A DNA stretch of 64,000 bases from Rachicladosporium sp. CCFEE 5018 (Eukaryota > Ascomycota > Dothideomycetes > Cladosporiales > Cladosporiaceae). Under the pieces are notes generated by a model. That model searched no databases. It was given only the letters and a program-made list of their open reading frames with translations, and had not been told where the DNA came from. Below, one piece after another: positions 54,015 to 64,000 of the stretch; position 1 is the first letter of the stretch, and the number at the start of each line of letters is the position of its first letter. A program made the position numbers and the translations under genes. The stretch covers positions 1,441,146 to 1,505,145 of the forward strand of contig KZ111143.1 in assembly GCA_002077045.2 (NCBI GenBank), in the 5' to 3' direction.

Positions 54015-54464
54015 GGTGGCAGCACGCGGGGTTGTTTGCTAGTGTATCGCACCGAGAGGCGGATGTGAAGTCGCGAAGCTGGCGCGTGAAAGTGGAGGAC
54101 AGACGGGGAAAGTACGTCGAGTGTCACGTGCGAGGATCTACTGCACCCTTTGAATATATGTAACGACCATGACACAACGAGATCACAAGGGATGACAGAA
54201 CACAGTACTTTTGATGTGTTGTTGCATACACTGTACATCGTCACAGTCCCTCATTGACCAATCCATTCCGTAATACATCCTGCTCTTATGCTGCACTAGC
54301 AGAGCGGCCATTAGAAGCATAGTGCTCGTTCCCTGTCATTTCCCATATATCAAAGCGCACTCGCTGGGGAACGCTGCACAATACGCATGCATCGTCAGTC
54401 AAGCATCCGATCGTCATTGCTCGTCTCATAGTCGTAGTCTAGAGAATCTCGGGCATCGTCAAGC
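54015..54464. other. Intergenic, 450 bases
   Basis: ARP9 promoter and 3' flank of the Ser/Thr-rich protein gene. No supported frame. Confidence 0.5.
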
Positions 54465-55217
54465 TCAAGTCTCCTCCCAACTCACCACCTCGTACGGTGC
54501 AGGCGCTGCAGTCTCAGTCGCGGACTCGCGACGGGCAAACGGCGTAGTAGTGGCCAAAGCAGTCTCGAATGTCTTGATAGGGTAGTAAGTGTGCCACATG
54601 CCATCATCATAGTAGGCTGTCGAGCTTTGCGACGGAGTGGCTGTCAGTGTGGAAACGATTGTGAGCGTAGTGTCGTTGATCACAGTAGTGATTGTTGTCG
54701 AGAATGCGGTTGTGGTGGTAGTAGTGGGCTCAACGGCGGTGGTGACAGATGCGGCCGTGATCGTAGAGATCAGCACATCGGTTGCGATAATTGTAGTCGG
54801 CACGAGCAGCGTCGATGTGATGCTCGTTGATGTAGATAATAGGGTGCTCGATGTCGAGATGATGGCCGCGCTTGATATTGTTGGGGTGCTTGTAGTCGAT
54901 CGAGTCGAGGTCGTTGACGAAGTCACAGGCGCCGATGTAGAGGTAGTTGATGTGGTCAATCTTGTTGAGCTCGAGGGCGTCATGGACGTTGCCACAGTTG
55001 GTGCCTCCACTATCGTCACCAATACGGTCGTCTCCTTAGTTGATTGAGGTAGCGAAGGTGCAGTCACCGTTTGGAAGATGGTCGTGGGCTGCGACGAAGC
55101 CGCATCTGTTGCAGAGCCGCCATCGACGTCGACGACCGAGTAGCTTGCTGGGAGGGCGCTTGCGACGGCGAACAGCGACAAAGAAGTGACCACCGTAGAG
55201 CGAATGGAGAAGCGCAT
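54465..55217 (-). CDS. Ser/Thr-rich secreted or cell-wall protein
   Basis: Single exon of 250 residues from ATG at 55217. The signal peptide MRFSIRSTVVTSLSLFAVAS is followed by ALPASYSVVDVDGG. The frame extends 27 codons upstream, but that would bury the signal peptide. About residues 60-200 are nearly all Ser, Thr, Val, Ile and Ala in TTTS/STST runs, the substrate of dense O-mannosylation. The C-terminal 50 residues are more complex (YYDDGMWHTYYPIKTFETAL) and include a possible Kex2 site after ARR. No GPI signal is evident, since the tail is acidic (VVSWEET). Function unknown; a surface mucin-like role is inference. Confidence 0.7.
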   Translation of the reverse strand: MRFSIRSTVVTSLSLFAVASALPASYSVVDVDGGSATDAASSQPTTIFQTVTAPSLPQSTKETTVLVTIVEAPTVATSMTPSSSTRLTTSTTSTSAPVTSSTTSTRSTTSTPTISSAAIISTSSTLLSTSTSITSTLLVPTTIIATDVLISTITAASVTTAVEPTTTTTTAFSTTITTVINDTTLTIVSTLTATPSQSSTAYYDDGMWHTYYPIKTFETALATTTPFARRESATETAAPAPYEVVSWEET

Positions 55218-55852
55218 TGCGCCTTTCGACCACACACGGAACGATTGCGAAGATCGGCTTCTTGTATCAGATTCGTTTGCTCTGCCCGTGTAAGTCACCC
55301 GATCGGCTTGTGCTCAACAAAGCGCAGGATTCTGCTCGGTAAGAATAATGGAAGCGTTTGTAGACTAGGACATGAAGATGCAGAGACCCGAGACGAGATA
55401 TCGGGAAGGTACTTAGCTGAATACTGCAGTGGCTGTATGTGTGCGACTTGGGTGGCAGGGCGCTGCTAGGGTATGGAGATGAAAGCGTGAAGTCGCGGTG
55501 GTTGGAGGAAGGCGCGACACAGTCTTGGCGGGACGCTAGCCGGATTGGGCGGACACCCGCCATCTGAACTTCATTCCGCGGATTGCAAATGCGCTCTTAT
55601 TCAAAGTGTTTCACAATCATCACGAGCACGGCCTACAGACATGTACGCGTTACCAAGGTATCAGGCGAAATATCTGGGATCACCTGGAGTATCATACATT
55701 GTGCCCTGCCCCGACGGTCCGACGTTCATCACCATCATGGTCCAGACAAGGCTCCTCAAGCAACTATGATCTTACCCATGCGAGACACGATGCGCACCCC
55801 TCAAACACCAACTTGTCACTCGTGTCTTTTGCTCCGATACGGATCCTCCATC
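55218..55852. other. Intergenic, 635 bases
   Basis: Promoter of the Ser/Thr-rich protein gene and 3' flank of the broken F-box gene. The overlapping short plus frames around 55583-55948 are unsupported. Confidence 0.5.
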
Positions 55853-56987
55853 TCAGCGGTCAAGCTGTCCGTCACGCGAACGCTCCAGCGCGACAGCGGC
55901 GCCACTTACAGCCCTGCTCGAGGTACGAGCTGCGTCCTTGATCGGTGAGTATGCAAGGAAAGCGAACTTCAGGCATGTTGGCTGCTTGACCTTTGTGCGA
56001 AGAAGATCCGAGCCGCACGCCATGCGAAATTCCTTGTAGACGTCCCCAACAGTAATACCTCCCTTCCGCGCGAGAGTTGAGTCTGCAAAGGGACTCTTCG
56101 ACTTCCGATGACTGTGTCCCCCTGCGGACGTGCCCGTACAGTTCATCTGCCAGACGAAGATTGCCTGCGTCGCTGGCGGCTGCGTAATGAAGGTCCCCGC
56201 AAGGGTCGTTCCGGGGTGAGCCTCGAACAGCCGCGCGTTGATTTCCGTCATGAGCTTGAACTGGGACAGCGACTTCGGCTTGTTCGGGTCGCCGACTCTG
56301 CGTACCTTGTCACAGGTAATGACTGGGTTGGGGCGGCACACTTCGAAGTAGACCATATAGCCATGCTTGGGGTAGGGCTTCTCGGCCATGATGCGTTTGA
56401 GGATAAGGTGATTGTATTGTGGGTTATGAAGCTGACGGTCATTGTAGTGCTTGGTGGACAAGCTTTCTGGTACCATGTATATCGTGCGAACCAGTGCTTT
56501 GCTGTTGACGATGAGGCCGCGCCAGAACTTGTCGACACGCTGCAGATGTAGTACGTTCAGAAGTTCCAGGTTGAATCAGATAAGCTCCAACAACTCGCAT
56601 ACTGCGAACACTGCTCGAGCACTCGACTGATAGTGCGTCAATCGCTCCGTGGAAGAGGTGGTAGGTGAGTCACAAATTGCGCCTTTCAGTTCCTGGGCCT
56701 CTTCTTCACACTACGCGCTAGGTCAGCTCGTCAAACCAAGGGAGGTCTGCTGTGTTATCTTACTCCATACAGCGCAGCAGCTAAGTCAAAGCGCCGTCCG
56801 TAGTATCCCGAATTGACGCAGATTTTGCTGCTGGTGGACTCATCTGCTACTTCCTTTGGCCATGTCAGCTCACCACATTGACCAATAGTGAAGTCGCTCG
56901 AGCACTTACTCCATACAACGATGCGGCTAAGTCTGAGCGGCGACTATAGTACCCTGAAGCCATCGGCGGCGTGCTTAGTGATGCCAT
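55853..56987 (-). pseudogene. F-box gene, family member 3, with an in-frame TGA and N-terminal exon repeats
   Basis: Model: complement(55853..56710, 56764..56838, 56910..56987). Exon 1 encodes 26 residues ending SGYYSRRSDLAASLYG. Exon 2 encodes 25 residues ending SGYYGRRFDLAAALYG. Exon 3 begins CEEEAQELKGAICDS and enters an F-box: VFAVCELLELI, then TGA (56576-56578), then FNLELLNVLHLQRVDKFW and LIVNSKALVRTIYM in the same frame. The stop replaces a Leu position seen in member 2 (ELLEMILLELS). No splice choice I tried avoids it while keeping the F-box frame. Downstream the frame is open for 241 codons with the family motif GITVGDVYKEFRMACG. It could be a recent pseudogene, a sequencing error, or a gene re-started at a later Met. 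The C-terminal end may hide an intron. Confidence 0.6.
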
Positions 56988-57234
56988 TGCTCACTTGTCG
57001 ATGGCGAAGTCGAGTGGTATGCGGCGGTCCTCGACATCGCCGGGTGATGGACGTGCGTGCGCATTGGGAAGGCAATGAAGTGATTGATGATACGGAAGGA
57101 GCGACCCAAAGTCACCTTCAAGACTACTGGGTATTGCAGGGTAGACCGATGAAGGGACCAGTCTTGCATTGGCATAGCACGTAGGCACTTCCATGTTACT
57201 TCCACAAACCCTTCGTACATCTATACAACCTCCC

Positions 57235-59984
57235 CTACCCCTTCCCCGGTATAACGACCCCCTCATACTCCCTCCCCTCAATATATCCCACCGTCCGCTC
57301 AAAATGCTTCTGCGGCCCCTCCAACCCAGCCACATTCTCCGCCGTGCTCAGATTACTCTGGATCAATTCCACAAGTCCATTCAAATACTTCGTAGTAACG
57401 GCGTCGTTCTCCTGGTCAAAGTAGTAGACGTAGCGGTTTAGGATTTCGACGAAGAGTTCCACGCTGACGGCCGTGTCCATGCAGGCGTCTGCGACGCGGA
57501 GGGCGCGCTGGAGGCATTCGAGGACGCGTTTGGGGTCGCGGTAGGGCTGGGAGGGCTATTAGTAAGTAGCTTTTAGGTGTGGTGCGTTGAAAGAATTACC
57601 TCTTTCTGACCTTCTTGCCGCTCGCCCTTCTCGACGCCCCACCAGAGATGGCTAGCTAGATATACTGCGCGACACTGATCCGGCTTCTTCAGCAGCTTGC
57701 TACCATGCAACGCTGCCTTAGTGATCAAAGTATCATAATTCTCCCGTCCGAACTTCTCGCTGGTCTGGCTGAGAGCACCAGCAATGATGCAGATAGCTTG
57801 GAACTGACTCCGTGAGTCCGAGATGCTCTCCTCGTATGTCGTGAAGGCTTGCGCGAAGTACTCGTACGAGACGTCCTCATTGTCGCATTGTGAGGCAACT
57901 TGACCGGCTGAGACAAATAGTCGCAAGACTAAGTCGGGTACGCCGGGTGTCGTGACGCGGGTGAAGAGGGTGTGTATCGTGGAGTGTATGAACTTGTAGA
58001 GCTGCGAGGAGTTTGTGGCGTAGTCATCTGAGCTGAGGTGCTCTCTTTGCTTGAAATTGCGGGCGAGCTTTAGCGATGCTGTGACGAGCGCAGGACTTGT
58101 GTATTTAGTCCGTTCGTTGCCTTCCGTGAAAGCGTTGCGCGTCTTCTGCAGGAGCTGGAATTGCGCGACGTTGTCTGCGCCCTTGATGAGGTGCACTATT
58201 CGCGCGAGCCAGCCTTGCTCTTCGACGGTCTCTTCCGTCTCGACTGCAGTCCGCCGTGCCACGGGTCCGTTAGGGTAGCCGGCAGGCTGTTGCATGCCCT
58301 CCTTGATCAGCACTGACAAAATCGCGAGTACACCGTCCAGCTGTTCCGTCGTTGTGATCTTCGTCTCATTCCGCAGCAGGCTTCGTGCCACCTCACCAGC
58401 CACTGCTCTCCGGGTCGGGTATGTCTGCTGCTGGTACAATGGCACGAAGCTAGGTAGTGCCAGGGCTGTGAACAGCGAGAAGTATGCTCTTACGGGCGCC
58501 ATCAGTAAGCTTAGCAGCGCTGCTTGAGATGGCTGTGAGTGCAAGTCTGCAGAGTTTGTGAACCGAATAACTTCCTTCGTGGCGTAGTGCAGCACTTGGT
58601 CGACGTAATCCAATCGCTCCGGGTATATGTTCAAGGCAAGATTGACCAACGACACCAATAACGCTGTGATTTCCTGTATCGGAAGCCGTTGCATGCTGAC
58701 GAGATGTATGACCTGCTCGTGGAAGACCTCAAAAAGCCTGACATTCGCCGGTATGCCTCTTCGCTTCTTCGTGTCGCCGTTGGTATGTCGTGCCGTCGCG
58801 TCCTCTGGGGTAGCCTCTGTCTTTTCTGCTGCTGGTGTCGTAGAGTCTGCTGGTGCCTCGCCATGCGCCTCCTCTCCATTCTCGCTCGGTTTCGAGGGCT
58901 CTGCCGGCTGAGCGTCCTTCGACACCTTCAGCTTCTCCAAGAGCGCAGTCACTGCCTCCTCCTCGTTCTTTTCCTTGTCCTCAGGCTCCTCTGTCTCTGC
59001 TTCCCTCGCTGCATAGGACGACAGCCGATCCATCAATCCGATAACGATCGCCTTGACATTCACGTGCGGATTCAGCCTTGCCGTAGCCGACAGAAACTGA
59101 TCCAGCGTATGTAAATGGAACTCATCCGGAAACACCTGCGTGATGACTTCCAGCAAATACTCCTGAGCCAGAACATCCCGACACTGCACCACCTGCTCCA
59201 GCAGCGGCTGTAAGATCGTGCTCTTATAACTTTCCAGATCCACCAACTGACTCAACCGCACCAGATTACTGCCTACCAGCAGCTGCAGCTCCTGTCGCTC
59301 TTTCGTCCGCTGTTCCCGCTCCCTCGAGTGACCCTGATGCTGCAACCGCACCCACAACTTATTCATCTCCACGAAGTTCGTCAAGATAAAGCTAATGCTG
59401 TCCTGGAGATTCCCTTCCGGCCCCTCTCCAGTCCCAGTCGGTAGATGATCCCTCGCTTGCCCACTCAGATAGTACCGCAGGAACAGGCCGCGGATCGGGT
59501 GCTGCACTCCCCGCGACATCTCCATCATGTCCTTCATAATCTCCTTCACCGGCGCGTCCTCGATGCCCATGTAGACTGTTCCTACTGTAATCATCAAGTA
59601 CAGCCGCGGCACGATGTTTCCAGCGTACTGCACCAGCTCGTACAGATCCGCGAGGTGGTTCGTCGGGTGGGAGTCGCGGAGGTAGACGGAGAGATGGCGC
59701 AGGGCATCAAAGACGGACATATACAGTTCGTAGTATTGTTTGGGGCCTAGACTGCTGGTGCGGAGCTCGGAAACGAGGGTAGAGCTGGGAGGGAGTGGTT
59801 AGGATATGGATGCCTAGGTACCTGGGTCACACTGAACATACCTGCATTTGAGCGCATCCATGAGCTTCCCAGGAGTCTCTAAGCAGCGGCGCATCATTAC
59901 TGTTTGTTGGCGCACTACTACAAGGGCATCTTCAAGGAGACGGGCCTGGTCCTCAGGCCCCGCGGGCTCTGGGGTTGTCGACAT
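57235..59984 (-). CDS. VPS35: Retromer cargo-recognition subunit Vps35
   Basis: Three exons, complement(57235..57546, 57600..59784, 59842..59984), give 879 residues, the normal length. The N-terminus LLEDALVVVRQQTVMMRRCL and SSTLVSELRTSSLGPKQYYE are followed by the Vps26-binding motif PRLYLMITVGTVYM, the family signature. GVQHPIRGLFLRYYLSGQAR is also diagnostic. The rest is an alpha-solenoid (NPHVNVKAIVIGLMDRLSSY; CRAVYLASHLWWG) ending RVLECLQRALRVADACMDTA. A Glu/Ala-rich insertion lies at about 300-370. Vps35 with Vps26 and Vps29 retrieves receptors from endosomes to the Golgi. Introns are GTATGT to CCCAG (59785-59841) and GTAATT to CCCAG (57547-57599). Confidence 0.95.
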
Positions 59985-60321
59985 CGTTGCGGCGGTGGTG
60001 GTGTACTACATGCGGCAAGATGGTGTCCTGTTCAGCTTATACCGCAGTGCAAGCAAGACACGAGCTATTAGATATGAGCTATGCGCCGAGCTATGAGGTG
60101 GGCAAGTGTGAGTTGAGGTCGTTGCGATGGGTTTATTCGTAGCCTGAAGTCCAGCTCTCGAGCTGTGCCATGGCTACGTCAAAAGTCTGTCTGGTGATTT
60201 GACACAGATAACGGCACCCTTTACGGTCTTCAACATGTGAAACCACGAGAAGAGAGAGACGTGCTGTGTAGTCATCAAAGTTCGTTATATGTTCTACAAT
60301 ATTACAGATCCTCTCCCAAGA
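59985..60321. other. Intergenic, 337 bases
   Basis: VPS35 promoter side and the 3' flank of the RBR gene. No supported gene. Confidence 0.5.
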
Positions 60322-62232
60322 TCACGTTCTGTTAGATCGCCTTCCCGTCGGTGGCGGAGGAGGTCCCGTTGCAAGCACACTCGGTGTACCCAGGAAGTCA
60401 GCCAACAGGCCGCCATTTCCTACTGCCCTCGTTCGCGTGGACGTTCTACGTCCGCTCACTCTCTCGCCTCGTCTACCCATCGACTCATCTCCGAAGCCTC
60501 GCATACTGCCCGGGCCCGCGACAGCCGGCCGGTAGTCCGCATTCATGTGATCGGTTGCAACGTTGCCGAACACCTCCCCTTGTGCCGCGCGGTGCCTACG
60601 TGGTAAAGCTTCATCAGAAGGTCCCATAAGCGTTTGCAGTTGCAGTCTGCGCGCCAGGTCTTCGTCGAGTCGCTCTTGCCGTCGGCGCTGGTCAGTTTCC
60701 TCGGCGTAAGTATGTATCCGTTCGGCGTCACCACGCCGGAGTAAAGGCTCTCTAGGAGGTGGTGGCAGATTGGCTGGTCGCGGCGCAGCAGCATTGAACA
60801 CCCTTCGATAGATCACCTGCACAGGCTCTGGCACGCGCATCTCGTTTAGTCGATCAGGATCTGGCAGATCTCGATAGTTGAACCATGGGCAATCGCACGT
60901 CTTCCACTTGCTGCCACAGACGAAGCAGAATTCTGCAGTACACCTAGTGGAATAGTCAGCAGATGTTCACAATGCTCATGTTCTTTCGAGATCGGCTGCG
61001 TACCGACAAGTAATGTGATTGCATCCCTCCTTGAGCTCAATCATCGCCTTGCACTTGTAACACCGCTTCCACCCTTCGGCCTCAGCCTGCTCCATCAGTC
61101 GTGCGATCTCCGGATCCTTCGGACAGTCGGCGGATTTGTGCATCTTGCCGCCACAGAGCGTGCATGCATTAGTCTTGCACTTAGGACATGTAGCGTACTT
61201 CCGACCACCAGAGGTGTGGTAGTTCGAAGGCCGAATCCAGATCCCACAGCGCGAATTTGGGCAGTAGATCCGATCTTTGGTCTTGTATTCGTCGAACTTC
61301 TTGTTAAAGAGCACCTTGAATTTGTCGTCGAATAGACTATCGACATGTGCCAATGGGATGTGCTCGCGAGGGTTGCAGCATCTCGGCGGCATGTGAGCTG
61401 GGTCCTTCACTGCCATTCGAAACACTCGCCGCAGACATGAGTGACACATGCGATGTCCGCACTCCAGCTTCGCAGTCATGTTCGATGGGACATTGTCCTC
61501 CCCGCATGTGAGGCATTCCACTGGTCGCGTGCTCGTTGACTTGCGGCGGAAGATGGACTCAAGTAGTGACTCTCGCTTCTGGCTCTTCTGGGGACTGATC
61601 GAAGGCTCCACGTGATCAGCCTCCTCGGCTACGATAGGCAGACTGCGTCTTGAAGATGACTTCTTGCGGATTGATTTGCGAGGCTGTGGGGCGTACATAC
61701 GCTCGGCTACCTGAGAAATGCTGTCGTCAGGTGTGACTTCCTGCTCCATGATCGAGGGCAGGTCGTCCTTCTGCGACGAGCTCGATCGTTTCGATCGTGT
61801 GCTCCTGACTGAGGGTTCTCGCTCGGGTTCATCCTGTCGTCGCCGCTCGCTAGCGACTGCGGCTGCCGCTGCTACACCGCCGTAGACGTACTGATCACTC
61901 CTCTCCCTCGTCCGTCTCGACGGAGATTTCTTCGACGATCCACTTGAGCCACTGCTCTTGCTCTTCCGCCTATACTCATCGCTAGAGCTGCGCCGGGTGG
62001 TGCCTACTTGCGATCTCCGTGTCGAGACTGGCACTATGATCTTCCTCCTCTCCTGCACTGGCCGGCCGAAGTAGCTGTACCGTCGTCGTCGCAACTCCTC
62101 CACGTCAGGCTGTTGCGCGACATCCACTACGTCCTCATCGCGCTTGCGACTCGTCCTGACCGCCCCCGAGGATCTCCGTGTCCGGGTACTGCGTCGCTCT
62201 CTGCCGACGGTCGACGACCCGCCTAGAAACAT
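60322..62232 (-). CDS. RBR-type (RING-IBR-RING) E3 ubiquitin ligase
   Basis: Two exons, complement(60322..60943, 61004..62232), give 616 residues from the first ATG at 62232. Residues 1-260 are basic, Arg/Ser-rich and disordered. RING1 is CLTCGEDN with CGHRMCHSCLRRVF. The IBR reads YCPNSRCGIWI, CPKCKTNACTLCGGKMH and ADCP. RING2 is CYKCKAMIELKEGCNHITC, whose last Cys (residue 409) is the position of the catalytic thioester cysteine in RBR ligases. It continues CTAEFCFVCGSKWKTCDCPW. The 60-base intron falls one codon after the catalytic Cys. The C-terminal part has a charged helix (RRRQERLDEDLARRLQLQTL) and a Gly/Arg/Pro tail. Substrates are unknown; the layout resembles fungal relatives of ARIH/RNF14, but without an obvious Ariadne domain. 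Confidence 0.88.
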
Positions 62233-62737
62233 CACTGGTCGCGGATTCTGGATCGCATGCCTGTGGGTCAGCTCCAGCAGTCCTGAGAAGACGAAAAGGT
62301 ATGGGGTAGGGCGCAAATGACGGTGTTACGGTGTAACGAATCGCAGCCTGACGCCGATGCAGGTAGCGAATAAGCCACGCGAGCCAGCACATCCCGGTAG
62401 GCGGACCGCTCGGGGCTCTTGCCGGTGTGCTAGCGTTCAGCTACTGCATGCTTGTGCGAAATGTGAAAAGGCGGCCTAAGGCTAAAGATGTCGAAAGGAC
62501 AAGACTGTACGATTATTACTAATATATATGACCTGTTGAAAGTCGATTGCCCTTGTCTGATCACGATGCCTCTTGTGGTATGAGATCATGATATGAACGA
62601 TATCCGATTCGGCATAACTCAAATGGTTGGGCTTCTTGGCACCACGTGAGTCTTCGCATGTGAGTCTCAAGAAGAAAAACAGTTTCTTCTGTGGTTGACA
62701 CAAAACCTGTCCAAATCAACTGGAGCGCGACTTCGAT
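62233..62737. other. Divergent intergenic region, RBR gene and LYS2
   Basis: This is 505 bases between start codons on opposite strands. An in-frame stop (62696-62698) closes the LYS2 frame upstream of its ATG. No coding sequence for a LYS2 N-terminal extension was found here. Confidence 0.55.
62643..62667 (+). promoter_or_regulatory. CACGTG and two TGAGTC motifs upstream of LYS2
   Basis: An E-box (CACGTG, 62643-62648) overlaps TGAGTC (62647-62652), and a second TGAGTC follows at 62661-62666, about 75-95 bases before the ATG. TGAGTC is six of seven bases of the Gcn4/CpcA site TGASTCA, which controls amino-acid genes including LYS2 in other fungi. Binding is inferred from motif and context only. 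Confidence 0.35.
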
Positions 62738-64000
62738 ATGGCTCTCTCAAAAGACGATGTTCGACCGGACCCAACATCGGATCTCCACTGGTCTGACTAT
62801 CGGGGTGCCATCCACGAAATATTCGCGGTCAATGCTAAGGCCCATCCATCAAGAGAATGCGTGATCGAAACAGCAACATCGACATCACCAGAGCGAGTGT
62901 TCACGTACCAGCACATCAATGAGGCATCAAATATACCAGCACACCACCTGGTGTCCAATGGCGTCCAACGTGGTGAGGTGGTCATGCTCTACTCACACCG
63001 AGGCGTCGACCTCGTCGTGGCTGTCATGGGGACGCTGAAAGCTGGAGCTACGTTCAGTGTAATCGATCCTCTCTATCCTGCGGATCGCCAGATCATCTAT
63101 CTCGACGTCGCAAGACCAATGGCACTTGTAGTGATCGAGAAAGCCACCCAGGAGGCTGGTCCTTTGAGTAGTACTGTACGTGAGTTCATCAGCTCAACGC
63201 TACAGATACGGACGGAAGTTCCAGCGCTGCAGTTGCAAGACGATGGCACTTTGCGCGGTAGCGACAACTCTGGAGTCGATATCTTTCAATCACAGCTGTC
63301 GAAGAAGGCTGAGCTACCTGGCGTTGTGGTTGGACCTGACAGCACTCCTACGCTGTCGTTCACATCTGGATCAGAGGGTCGTCCGAAAGGTGTCAAAGGT
63401 CGGCACTACTCTCTCGCATACTACTTTCCCTGGATGGCTGAGCGATTTGGTATGACTGAGAAGGAACGATTCAGCATGCTATCAGGTATCGCACACGATC
63501 CCATACAAAGAGACATCTTTACTCCGTTATTCCTTGGCGCTACCCTTGTTGTGCCACCTGCTGAGGATATCACATTCGATCGATTGGCCAGCTGGGCTTC
63601 AACGAACAAGATTACAGTGACACATCTGACGCCCGCGATGGGTCAGATCATGCTAGGCTCGACTGAGCCGAAGATCGAGTCGCTACGCAATGCATTCTTT
63701 GTAGGCGACATTCTGCTCAAGCGTGACTGTAAGCGATTACAGCAACTTGCGCCGAATTGTAGGATCAAGAATATGTATGGCACGACAGAGACGCAACGAG
63801 CGGTGTCGTACTATGAGATCCAAAGTCTAGCAGAGGATGCGCACTTCTTGGACTCTATGGGAGATGTCATCCCTGCAGGCAAAGGCATGCTGGACGTACA
63901 GCTTCTGGTTGTTGGTCGAGAAGGCGACCAGCTTGGTAAGCAGAGTGCAGTCGGTGATATTGGCGAGATCTATGTGCGAGCTGGTGGGCTCGCAGAGTGT
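62738..64000 (+). CDS. LYS2: L-2-aminoadipate reductase Lys2, N-terminal part (3' end beyond the window)
   Basis: An open frame of 421 codons runs to the window edge. It encodes the adenylation domain that activates 2-aminoadipate for reduction to the semialdehyde in fungal lysine synthesis. Core motifs: LKAGATFSVIDPLYPADRQ, LSFTSGSEGRPKGVKGRH (A3), YYFPWMAERFGMTEKERF, MLSGIAHDPIQRDIFTPLFL, VTHLTPAMGQIML, FFVGDILLKRDC, NMYGTTETQRAVSY (A5) and GDIGEIYVRAGGLAE. These are Lys2-specific. The first ATG (62738) begins MALSKDDVRPDPTSDLHWSD, which lines up with about residue 220-240 of yeast Lys2. The N-terminal condensation-like region of the yeast protein is therefore absent, and an in-frame stop lies just upstream. 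The carrier and reductase domains should follow outside the window. Confidence 0.95.
   Translation, partial: MALSKDDVRPDPTSDLHWSDYRGAIHEIFAVNAKAHPSRECVIETATSTSPERVFTYQHINEASNIPAHHLVSNGVQRGEVVMLYSHRGVDLVVAVMGTLKAGATFSVIDPLYPADRQIIYLDVARPMALVVIEKATQEAGPLSSTVREFISSTLQIRTEVPALQLQDDGTLRGSDNSGVDIFQSQLSKKAELPGVVVGPDSTPTLSFTSGSEGRPKGVKGRHYSLAYYFPWMAERFGMTEKERFSMLSGIAHDPIQRDIFTPLFLGATLVVPPAEDITFDRLASWASTNKITVTHLTPAMGQIMLGSTEPKIESLRNAFFVGDILLKRDCKRLQQLAPNCRIKNMYGTTETQRAVSYYEIQSLAEDAHFLDSMGDVIPAGKGMLDVQLLVVGREGDQLGKQSAVGDIGEIYVRAGGLAEC

Noticed and set aside
1..64000. CRISPR arrays, insertion sequences, prophage or operon features
   Set aside because: The window is eukaryotic nuclear DNA with spliced genes. 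No repeat-spacer arrays or transposase genes were seen.
57235..64000. Metabolic gene cluster including LYS2
   Set aside because: LYS2 starts with a Lys2-specific adenylation domain, and its neighbours (RBR ligase, VPS35) are unrelated housekeeping genes.

Overview
The window is nuclear DNA of a filamentous ascomycete. Its genes match fungal housekeeping families (YAK1, ERG13, NDC80, PEX14, SKI2, TRM1, TVP18, ARP9, VPS35, LYS2). Introns are short (about 43 to 80 bases) and mostly GT-AG, UTRs are compact, and gene density is high. The gene set and the small F-box family suggest a Dothideomycete of the Capnodiales/Mycosphaerellales type; that placement is inference. Two 100-base runs of N are each flanked by identical direct repeats (545 and 499 bases), so the sequence is a scaffold with unmerged contig overlaps.

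Layout. 1-4419: YAK1 kinase (3' end outside the window) and a type II membrane protein, both on the minus strand. 5063-8262: HMG-CoA synthase ERG13 and a Gfo/Idh/MocA oxidoreductase with a GC-AG intron. 8991-11381: secreted dipeptidyl peptidase IV. 12024-15860: NDC80 and PEX14, divergent. 16555-20681: a DUF2235 hydrolase, a small helical protein and an IZH/AdipoR-type membrane protein. 20682-26264: first assembly gap, then a DUF1765 protein. 26753-35057: SKI2 (one base missing near 29996) and an importin-7/8-type karyopherin that spans the second gap. 37373-42393: CLG1-type cyclin with a long leader, tRNA-Arg(CCG) and TRM1. 42820-45887: a 12-exon trimethyllysine dioxygenase and TVP18, divergent. 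46320-57000: an accessory-looking stretch with three related F-box-like genes (one broken by TGA), a two-module membrane protein gene of unknown family, ARP9 and a Ser/Thr-rich secreted protein. 57235-64000: VPS35, an RBR ubiquitin ligase and the 5' part of LYS2.

Most genes are unrelated housekeeping functions placed side by side. Shared themes are thin: LYS2 (lysine synthesis) and trimethyllysine dioxygenase (carnitine from trimethyllysine) both touch lysine metabolism but lie 18 kb apart. The least explained part is 47826-50573. It encodes a predicted type II membrane protein of about 705 residues built from two copies of a roughly 245-residue module I do not recognise. The copies keep the same exon sizes and intron phases. 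All exon models were read by eye and checked for frame; no alignment, transcript or database search was run.
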